Assembly: GCA_039923455.1 (NCBI GenBank)
Contig: JBDTCS010000339.1
Coordinates: forward strand, 1-11,215
Origin: JBDTCS01 sp039923455
Lineage (GTDB): Bacteria; Bacteroidota; Ignavibacteria; Palsa-1295
Direction: 5' to 3'
Length of the DNA: 11,215 bases
Shown here: positions 5,976-11,215 of the stretch, piece after piece
How positions within the stretch are numbered: the stretch's first letter is position 1
How the letters are laid out: every line of letters begins with the position of its first letter
The notes under the pieces: generated by a model
Seen by the model: only the letters and a program-made list of their open reading frames with translations
The model's database searches: none
Told to the model about the DNA's origin: nothing
Program-made: the position numbers and the translations under genes

Positions 5976-6199
5976 CGACTCTATATGGACACAACAGAAC
6001 TGTGTTCCCCTACTAGACCGATCCTATCGCTGGACTTAGGCTCGGTCTCACTTTTTTCGGAGCGGTTCTGTCACAATGAAAGTGGCTCATGCCACCAAGA
6101 GCACGCTTAGGAAACTCGCGCTCTCTTGAGAGAAAGAAACATTTATTACGTCATCATCCTCGCTAACTCGGGTGCTGGCCATGGTTCGAAAACTTTTCG
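5976..6199. other. Gap between the M3 peptidase and clpX with several stem-loops, no protein gene
   Basis: Both flanking genes are on the minus strand, so this gap should hold the end of the peptidase transcript and the clpX promoter. Inverted repeats are frequent: ACACA/TGTGT with a 7-nt loop (about 5990-6006), a long hairpin at 6015-6048, GTGGC-TCAT-GCCAC (6082-6095), and CTCTC-TT-GAGAG (6121-6132). GTGGC/GCCAC followed by TTTCATT on the minus strand could be a weak end for the peptidase transcript. I recognise no known RNA family. Confidence 0.5.
6015..6057 (+). terminator. Terminator-like hairpin on the plus strand with no plus-strand gene upstream
   Basis: AGACCGA (6015-6021) pairs with TCGGTCT (6042-6048). 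After one mismatch, CCTA pairs with TAGG around a 10-nt loop. Three bases later six T follow (6052-6057). This is the layout of an intrinsic terminator read on the plus strand. The nearest genes on both sides are on the minus strand, so it may end an unannotated small or antisense RNA starting in the clpX 5' region. Confidence 0.5.
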
Positions 6200-8059
6200 C
6201 TATCCTTCGGACGGATATCGATCCTCGACCCAACGGACGAACTCCATATTTGCTCTATCGAATCCCGAATTGGAGAACCGAGTGATCTCCTCATTTCCGT
6301 GAACGACTCGGACATCAGCATCAAGATCAAGCGCTCCGGAATATTCCGGAATATTTGCCAATTGCTCGATTTTCTTCTTCGCCGCGGCTACTGCTTCGTC
6401 GGCAGACCTGTTCGCATTTGCTACAAGTGCGTCAGGACTAAATGGCTTTCCTGTCAACTTTTCGACCAAATCCATGAATCCGACCGAGTTTCCGGGTGCC
6501 CAATAACCTTTAGCAAGTTCTGGGCCGATGTTTGGATTATCCATCAGATAGCCGTACTTCTCAAGAAAATATTCGCGTGTTTGATGGACTGCCATCTCGG
6601 CCATCACGTATCCATGATAGTACGCACTTGACTCACCCGCGAGCAAATGCGGCACGGAAAGAATCGGCCGCGGCGCAGCATTTAGAAATTGTAAGCGTTG
6701 CTCTGTCGCACGGATCATACCCAATACGTTCGCTTCAGTAAGTTCGCTGTCGGACATTTCATAGAGCGCCTTCTCGACATAACAAACCGTGAGCATGGAG
6801 CGAATCACGATCGCTTCGAACCGATTGTTCTGACGGATCGCTCGCGTAATTAAGTCGAATGGTATCGTCTCACCTGTCTTCGATTTTGCATATCGGGTTT
6901 TCCAGTCCGCGTCACCAATGATGGAGTCGAGAAACATTGACTGCGTTTCGGCATAGGCAACGGAAGTTGGAGCAAATTCCTGCGCGAAACACGGGGCGTT
7001 CATGAGCACATTCGAAAAGTGCGCAGCATGTCCGCCTTCATGAAATAGTGTAGTGAGCGCACGAAGGCCTGCACCAACTTGGTTCGGCATTGCATTCGCA
7101 GTGAAGTTGATACGCGCCGGATTCCACTTGCCTTTGTCGAAGAACGACGGCACAGGTCCGTGCATGAAGCCGTTTTCGTATTTGCCTTTGCGATCGATAA
7201 GATCAAGCGTGAGCGTCGCACCGCGATAACGAATGCCAAGCGCCGAGAAGCTGCGAGTCCATTGCTCTAGCGATTTCGAAAATGGAAAGTAAGGATCCAT
7301 CTCACGTGCAAGATCGCCGGAGGTAAGAAAAACAAAATTCCAACCTTCTTTCGCGCTAGCTCCGTTCTCCTTGACGAACGCTTCGATCGAAGCTTTGCCG
7401 CGCTCTCTCGTTTTTGCTTCGAGATCATCGAGCAGATCGAAGAGTCGCTTTTTTGAAAAGCCTTCGGTCTTGCTAACCTTCATATCATAATAATCTTCAT
7501 AGCCGAGCATACGTCCTAGCTCGTTGCGCTTTTTTACGATCTCGAGAAATCCGTTCGCGATCGTGAACGGCTCGATGCTAAGCAGACCTTCGAATGCTGC
7601 TTTGCGAAGTGCTTCGTCCTTCTCGACCGATAGCATGTTCTTGAGCAGCGTTGAAGTTGCCGGTACAAACTTGCCTGTCGTCGGATCGGTATAGCCAAGA
7701 TTCATTCCGTTGCGCGCAGCTTGCAATGCACCTTCGAGACCTATGATTTCTGCACTGAGGGTGCGGGCAGCTTGATCTTCGATTGCGTTTGCTTGAAAGA
7801 AATTGATCCAGCCTTTGAGTGCTGTCTCTTCGTCGGCAGCGGGTTTGGAAGTGGATTCAAGTTCGCGAAGCTCGCGGAGGGTATCTGCATTTTGCATGAA
7901 GTTCTGCACTTCGATCTCAGCGGCGGAAAGATGTTTCTGGCTTTCGACGGGATCGTTCGAGAGTCCCATCTTCGTATTCCAGAATAAATCCTCTTTGCGC
8001 GTATGCACATCGAGAAATTCGTCGCTCAATCGTTCAAGTTCTACGGAGATATCCTTCAT
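6200..8059 (-). CDS. M3-family zinc oligopeptidase (oligoendopeptidase F / thimet-like)
   Basis: Zinc metallopeptidase that cuts short peptides, normally in the cytoplasm, where it finishes off peptides released by proteases such as ClpXP. 619 residues from ATG 8059, within the usual 560-700 range. The zinc motif is H-E-G-G-H (340-344) in T-L-F-H-E-G-G-H-A-A-H-F. The third ligand is probably Glu371 in A-Y-A-E-T-Q-S-M-F. Downstream, His471 and the Y-Y-H-G-Y cluster (480-484) match the His/Tyr substrate-binding region of M3 enzymes. The long helical N-terminal half is typical of the M3 fold. No signal peptide is seen. An open frame extends 39 codons further upstream to 8176, but that stretch looks unlike the family and M-K-D-I-S-V-E-L begins a normal helix. 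Exact sub-family (pepF or dipeptidyl carboxypeptidase) is not settled. Confidence 0.95.
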   Translation of the reverse strand: MKDISVELERLSDEFLDVHTRKEDLFWNTKMGLSNDPVESQKHLSAAEIEVQNFMQNADTLRELRELESTSKPAADEETALKGWINFFQANAIEDQAARTLSAEIIGLEGALQAARNGMNLGYTDPTTGKFVPATSTLLKNMLSVEKDEALRKAAFEGLLSIEPFTIANGFLEIVKKRNELGRMLGYEDYYDMKVSKTEGFSKKRLFDLLDDLEAKTRERGKASIEAFVKENGASAKEGWNFVFLTSGDLAREMDPYFPFSKSLEQWTRSFSALGIRYRGATLTLDLIDRKGKYENGFMHGPVPSFFDKGKWNPARINFTANAMPNQVGAGLRALTTLFHEGGHAAHFSNVLMNAPCFAQEFAPTSVAYAETQSMFLDSIIGDADWKTRYAKSKTGETIPFDLITRAIRQNNRFEAIVIRSMLTVCYVEKALYEMSDSELTEANVLGMIRATEQRLQFLNAAPRPILSVPHLLAGESSAYYHGYVMAEMAVHQTREYFLEKYGYLMDNPNIGPELAKGYWAPGNSVGFMDLVEKLTGKPFSPDALVANANRSADEAVAAAKKKIEQLANIPEYSGALDLDADVRVVHGNEEITRFSNSGFDRANMEFVRWVEDRYPSEG

Positions 8060-8251
8060 GGAATGCAGATTTGTATGTAATGCGATCAATAAAATTCGAA
8101 CTCTAAAATATTCGACGCAACATCGGTGCGTCAGTAGTGTGTGACTTACCGATGGAACAGCCACTCGTTCAGGCATGTTCTATAGCGATCAACGTACACG
8201 GCAGAATCAATCACGCATGCCGCACGTAAAACTTTTTATCGGAATTTGCTT
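8060..8251. other. Divergent promoter region between the M3 peptidase and the conserved 166-residue protein
   Basis: 192 bp between two divergent starts must carry promoters in both directions. AT-rich patches occur at about 8070-8110 and 8226-8248. No clear promoter pair, strong hairpin, or recognised operator stands out. Confidence 0.45.
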
Positions 8252-8752
8252 ATGAGCCTCGTTCCATTTTCATCGCTGGGTAGCGGTTCGCGCCTTTGGA
8301 TCTTTGCTTCGGATACACCGATGTCGGCAGATGTACAGGAACAATTTCTTGCAACACTCGATCCGATCCTCAATGATTGGCAAGCGCACGGAGCACCACT
8401 TCGCTCCGGTCGCGAACTGAGCTTCGGTCAATTCCTATTCATCGCCGCCGATCCAACGGAAGCGACGGCCTCGGGTTGCTCGATCGACTCGATGATGCGC
8501 GAAGTGCAGCGCATTGGTCAGCAGTTCGGTGTGAGCTTTCTTACAACCCCGAAAGTACACTACAACACTGCGCAAGGCCCGGTTACTGTCGAGCGAAATG
8601 CCTTCAAAGAACTTGTGCAGAGCGGCACGGTCAATGCCGAAACTATCGTCTTCAATAATACGCTCACGACAATCGAAGAGCTGCGCGCTGGGAAGTGGCA
8701 GGTGCCGGCAAGGCTATCCTGGCACTCCACAGCTTTCAAACTTGCTCCGTAA
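8252..8752 (+). CDS. Conserved Bacteroidota protein of unknown function (family often mislabelled 'ABC transporter ATPase')
   Basis: 166 residues from ATG 8252; an in-frame TTG two codons upstream is less likely. The protein opens L-V-P-F-S-S-L-G-S-G-S-R-L-W-I-F. It carries three motifs I recall from a Bacteroidota family: W-Q-A-H-G (about 42-46), S-G-C-S-I-D-S (about 74-80), and F-N-N (about 134-136, in I-V-F-N-N-T). Relatives of 155-170 residues are frequently annotated as ABC transporter ATPases. There is no Walker A (GxxGxGK[ST]), no LSGGQ and no Walker B here, so that name is not supported. No signal peptide or membrane segment is seen, so it is probably cytoplasmic. The conserved Cys and His could mark a metal or redox site, which is speculation. 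It is divergent from the M3 peptidase and converges on the FKBP gene 26 bp away. Confidence 0.9.
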   Translation: MSLVPFSSLGSGSRLWIFASDTPMSADVQEQFLATLDPILNDWQAHGAPLRSGRELSFGQFLFIAADPTEATASGCSIDSMMREVQRIGQQFGVSFLTTPKVHYNTAQGPVTVERNAFKELVQSGTVNAETIVFNNTLTTIEELRAGKWQVPARLSWHSTAFKLAP

Positions 8753-8778
8753 ACAGAGTCTAACTCCGTAAGCGCCTA

Positions 8779-9264
8779 TTAGGATACGCCGATGAGCTCG
8801 ACCTCAAATATGAGTGTTGCGTTCGGTGGGATCGCTGCACCAGCTCCGCGCGAACCATAGCCGAGCGCTGCTGGAATGATGAGCTTACGCTTGCCGCCCA
8901 CCTTCATTGACATCACACCCTCGTCCCAACCTTTGATCACCTGGCCAATACCGATCTGAAACTTGAATGGTTCGACGTGACCAAACTTCGGGTCAACGTT
9001 CGAATCAAACTTTGAAGAATCGGTGAGCATGCCGGTATAATTAACCGTGACGGATTGACCTTTGGTCGGGCTCACACCCGTACCAACGAGTTCGTCAACA
9101 TATTGCAAACCGGAAGCTGTGGTAACTGTTTCTGACATAGGTTTTGCTTTGGTGGAATTATCGGTTGTCGATTTAGATGCTGAAGTGCATCCTTGAACTC
9201 CGGCGGCCGTAATTGCAAGAGCAAGCACTGCTGCGCGGAAGAGAACAGATCGAGATAGCATCAT
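8779..9264 (-). CDS. FKBP-type peptidyl-prolyl cis-trans isomerase, lipoprotein
   Basis: Catalyses cis-trans isomerisation of Xaa-Pro bonds and assists protein folding, here in the envelope. 161 residues. A short basic start and hydrophobic run (8-22) lead to a lipobox V-Q-G-C with Cys26, so the mature protein should be lipid-anchored. A Ser/Thr/Lys-rich linker (27-48) follows, then one FKBP domain (about 50-161). Positions equivalent to the FKBP12 active pocket are kept: Tyr76, Phe86-Asp87, Val109-Ile110, Trp113, Tyr136, Ile145 and Phe153, in G-Q-V-I-K-G-W-D-E-G and I-P-P-N-A-T-L-I-F-E. A small insertion (about 88-98) enlarges the loop after Phe-Asp. Two ATGs (9264 and 9261) are possible starts. 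There is no dimerisation domain of the FkpA/Mip type, so it is probably a monomeric single-domain form. Confidence 0.96.
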   Translation of the reverse strand: MMLSRSVLFRAAVLALAITAAGVQGCTSASKSTTDNSTKAKPMSETVTTASGLQYVDELVGTGVSPTKGQSVTVNYTGMLTDSSKFDSNVDPKFGHVEPFKFQIGIGQVIKGWDEGVMSMKVGGKRKLIIPAALGYGSRGAGAAIPPNATLIFEVELIGVS

Positions 9265-9646
9265 GGAAATTCGTACGTGTAGTGTCTTAAAAAATAGCCC
9301 AAACTGGCTTGAACTCGAATTAATGCAAAATTACGATATTTTGCAGTTCTATGCGCGGAGTGACCCGGCGTATTGTTCTAAACACTTCTTCTAAAATAGA
9401 GTTTGCCTTTCCGTACTAGAATTTTATACATGGATGCCTAATAAATTGTCGAAATTGCACAAATTCCGCAGGTTTAGTATTCATTAAGAAAGAGTATTGC
9501 TTTTTCCTTGCAAAAATGTGTAACCAAATCTCAACTCAGGGGTCTTATCTATACTGAACGCGCAGAAACGGAGGATTCCGGGACTAGCAGAACAGTACGC
9601 AGACGTGAAAGTGAGTCGAGGAGCTTGAGCGGAATTTTGGCCCAAA
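9265..9646. other. AT-rich divergent intergenic region between the FKBP and sigma factor genes
   Basis: 382 bp carry no credible gene. Both divergent promoters should lie here. The clearest element is a 22-nt palindrome at 9324-9345. A TATACT at about 9551 could be a -10 hexamer for the sigma gene, but I find no matching -35, so it stays tentative. A purine-rich run just before the sigma gene (about 9600-9632) gives no clear ribosome site. Confidence 0.5.
9324..9345. promoter_or_regulatory. 22-nt palindrome, candidate operator upstream of the FKBP gene
   Basis: TGCAAAAT and ATTTTGCA form perfect 8-bp arms around a 6-bp spacer, 60 bp upstream of the FKBP start and about 300 bp before the sigma gene. 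Arm length and spacing suit a dimeric helix-turn-helix regulator. It lacks a T-run and GC-rich stem, so a terminator is less likely. Confidence 0.45.
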
Positions 9647-10447
9647 ATGGACCCACTCATGGAATTCGAGAACTTGGACAGCATGGGTTTTGACGAAAAT
9701 AAGGAGAATCCGGAAGTCACTCCGGAGCGGCTTCAGAATATTTTCGCTGGAAAAAAGTCAGAGACCGGATCAGAGGAACTTGGTTTGAGTGAGATCAGTA
9801 TCGAAGAACTCACCGCCGATGATCTGAGCATCGAGGAGCTTGCACAGCAAGAACTCGCACCAATGCCGGTCGAAGATGGCCCGGATGAGCTGCTGGCTCG
9901 AAAGTTTTTGGATGGTAGCGACCAAGCATTTATCGAGCTTTATGCGAAATATGAGACTCCTCTTCTGATGTACTGCAGAAGGATCATGTTCTCGGATAAG
10001 ATCGCCGAAGATGCGTTTCAGGAATCATGGATACGCATTTTCGAGCTTCGGAATCGCAAGATCGAAGTGACGTGCTTCAAGGCGCTCCTCTTTCGGATTG
10101 CGAGGAATCTGTGCTTGAATATTATTCGAATGGAGCGCAGCCATTCCGAAACGACCGCAGGGATTATTATACAAATGACGCCCCGCGAAGAGAGCAGTCA
10201 CGATACGGAGCAACGCGAGATCAAGACGCTGCTAACGCGTGCACTCGCAAAGCTGCCATTCGAACAGCGTGAAGCATTTGTATTGCATGAGTATTCGGGT
10301 TATCCCTATCATGAGATAGCCCGCATCATGGGTACGACAGAGACAAATGTAAAGGTTCGGTCCTATCGGGCTCGGCTTCGCCTGCGCAAGTTGATAGGCA
10401 GTTGGCTAGGCTTGGGTGAAGATGATGATCCGACGAACGTGATATAG
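9647..10447 (+). CDS. ECF-type RNA polymerase sigma-70 factor with acidic N-terminal extension
   Basis: Directs RNA polymerase to a specific set of promoters. 266 residues, longer than the usual 160-200 for ECF sigmas. Sigma region 2 spans about 84-161: F-I-E-L-Y-A-K-Y (95-102), A-E-D-A-F-Q-E-S-W (120-128), and F-K-A-L-L-F-R-I-A-R-N-L (144-155). Region 4 spans about 198-250: L-P-F-E-Q-R-E-A-F, then helix-turn-helix Y-H-E-I-A-R-I-M-G-T-T-E-T-N-V-K-V-R. No sigma 1 or 3 domain is seen. Residues 1-80 are an acidic, low-complexity extension with two S-I-E-E-L units (51-55 and 61-65), and the protein ends in an acidic tail (E-D-D-D, 258-261). Alternative ATGs at 9659 and 9683 would shorten only the extension; no ribosome site decides. 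A probable anti-sigma gene follows 88 bp downstream. Confidence 0.95.
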   Translation: MDPLMEFENLDSMGFDENKENPEVTPERLQNIFAGKKSETGSEELGLSEISIEELTADDLSIEELAQQELAPMPVEDGPDELLARKFLDGSDQAFIELYAKYETPLLMYCRRIMFSDKIAEDAFQESWIRIFELRNRKIEVTCFKALLFRIARNLCLNIIRMERSHSETTAGIIIQMTPREESSHDTEQREIKTLLTRALAKLPFEQREAFVLHEYSGYPYHEIARIMGTTETNVKVRSYRARLRLRKLIGSWLGLGEDDDPTNVI

Positions 10448-10459
10448 TATCGACAAGAT

Positions 10460-10481
10460 ATCGCATCCGGAAGCATGCGAT
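10460..10481 (+). other. Small stem-loop in the sigma/anti-sigma gap
   Basis: ATCGCAT and ATGCGAT form 7-bp arms around an 8-nt loop, 12 bp after the sigma stop codon. There is no T-run, so it is not a standard terminator. It may affect the ratio of the two products through mRNA stability or partial pausing. Confidence 0.35.
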
Positions 10482-10535
10482 CCAACGCGACGAAATGAAA
10501 AGTTTGGTAACAAGATAATCGAATCGAGAGAAGTT

Positions 10536-11215
10536 ATGACACTGAGGAATGAAGATTTGATCGTGAGATATTTTGATCGGAACATGTCAGTTCCCGAAGA
10601 GCAAAATTTTCTCATCTCTCTGGCAGCGAGCGATGAATTGCGCATCGCATTTCGTTCGCACCTCGAACTCAATCGCGCTATTCGTCAGGATAAAGACGAT
10701 ATGCGCCCGGTCGCACAGGTCCGCTCCAGAACGCTTGCAACGCTTGGCCTTACTGCCGCTGCTACGCTTCCGTTTCTCGAGCAAGCACTCGTGCAATCTT
10801 CGGATCCCGTTCGCGCTGCGACGACGCATGTGATTCCTGCGCAGGTTACGGCTCCAACTGTTGAGCAATCTTCCTGGATCAGTACACTTATTCGCTCCAC
10901 AAGTGGTCGCTTTGCTGCGCTCACGTCCGGTCTTTTGCTCGGATTTTCCAGCGCACTTGTGTTCATGAATATCGGCACAAGTGGATTGCCACAAAACACG
11001 CGTCTTACGAATCCTGCGACTGTTGCGCCAAGTATTACCGCACCGAGCACAGAACAACAAGTTACGATACAAGCAAACCAATTGCAATCCGCTTCGTCGC
11101 AGACACACGATGTTATTGCGACCGAACAAAATGGCCTGGCCGTCAAACAATCCGATGCTAAGCCCATAAAGACAAATAGGGGAAGCGCCCCTCTCTCAAT
11201 AAACTCACATAAGGT
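10536..11215 (+). CDS. Probable anti-sigma factor, single-pass membrane protein (3' end outside window)
   Basis: An open frame from ATG 10536 runs to the window edge without a stop: 226 complete codons plus two bases. A GAGAG lies about 5 nt before ATG, a good ribosome site. The N-terminal part (1-50: L-I-V-R-Y-F-D-R-N-M-S-V-P-E-E-Q, then L-A-A-S-D-E-L-R) has the acidic helical look of anti-sigma cytoplasmic domains that count residues in 'E-E-x-x-F-x-x-L-L-x-x-D-x-E-L-R' form. It lacks the His-Cys-Cys zinc motif of ZAS types. A single membrane helix lies at about 126-146 (A-A-L-T-S-G-L-L-L-G-F-S-S-A-L-V-F). A Thr/Gln/Ser-rich, probably periplasmic segment follows. Position right behind the sigma gene on the same strand is the strongest argument; the family itself is not firmly recognised. 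Confidence 0.75.
   Translation, partial: MTLRNEDLIVRYFDRNMSVPEEQNFLISLAASDELRIAFRSHLELNRAIRQDKDDMRPVAQVRSRTLATLGLTAAATLPFLEQALVQSSDPVRAATTHVIPAQVTAPTVEQSSWISTLIRSTSGRFAALTSGLLLGFSSALVFMNIGTSGLPQNTRLTNPATVAPSITAPSTEQQVTIQANQLQSASSQTHDVIATEQNGLAVKQSDAKPIKTNRGSAPLSINSHK

Noticed and set aside
5976..6199. 6S RNA or another known structured RNA
   Set aside because: Several hairpins are present, but I could not draw the long closing stem and central bubble of 6S RNA or match another family.
8060..8176. 39-codon upstream extension of the M3 peptidase
   Set aside because: Its Cys/His/Val-rich composition is unlike the M3 N-terminus, while M-K-D-I-S-V-E-L begins a normal helical start at 8059.
9508..9693. 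61-residue plus-strand frame before the sigma gene
   Set aside because: It overlaps the sigma start in another frame, has a Ser/Arg-rich random composition and no ribosome site.
10587..11150. 187-residue minus-strand frame (and an overlapping 160-residue one)
   Set aside because: Both are Cys/Arg-rich shadows of the anti-sigma-like gene, which has a good ribosome site and follows the sigma gene on its strand.

Overview
The window looks like a chromosomal segment from a member of the Bacteroidota/Chlorobi (FCB) group, perhaps an Ignavibacteria- or Kapabacteria-like lineage. The main reason is that three separate proteins end in a type IX secretion system (T9SS) type A sorting domain, which is essentially confined to that group. 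A small uncharacterised protein family I associate with Bacteroidota (often misnamed 'ABC transporter ATPase') supports this. The lineage below phylum level is my inference from gene content.

Region by region. (1) Positions 1-3221 are a secreted-protein block. It holds the tail of an unknown T9SS cargo, a complete multicopper oxidase with all copper ligands and a closely similar T9SS tail, and a convergent Asp-box beta-propeller protein, also with a T9SS tail. (2) Positions 3222-4598 are the accessory part. A 498-bp unit carries a GxxExxY-family (PD-(D/E)xK nuclease-like) gene between 36-bp inverted repeats that match at 33 of 36 positions. It is followed by a decayed BRO-N/DinD-like gene, then tRNA-Gln(CTG) on the minus strand with its own terminator. 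A long stem-loop separates the tRNA from clpX. (3) Positions 4599-9264 are housekeeping: clpX (AAA+ unfoldase of the ClpXP protease), an M3-family zinc oligopeptidase, a divergent conserved 166-residue protein of unknown function, and an FKBP-type prolyl isomerase lipoprotein. (4) Positions 9647-11215 hold an ECF-type sigma factor with an unusual acidic N-terminal extension. It is followed by a single-pass membrane protein that is probably its anti-sigma factor and runs off the window.

How the genes fit together. The first block supplies extracellular or cell-surface proteins exported by Sec and then T9SS. ClpX, the M3 peptidase and the FKBP lipoprotein form a loose proteostasis neighbourhood (unfolding, peptide clearance, envelope folding), but opposed strands and gaps argue against one operon. 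The sigma/anti-sigma pair is a likely envelope-to-gene signalling switch. The least explained item is the inverted-repeat-bounded GxxExxY unit. Its right repeat supplies the gene's own stop codon, so gene and repeat appear to travel as one unit.
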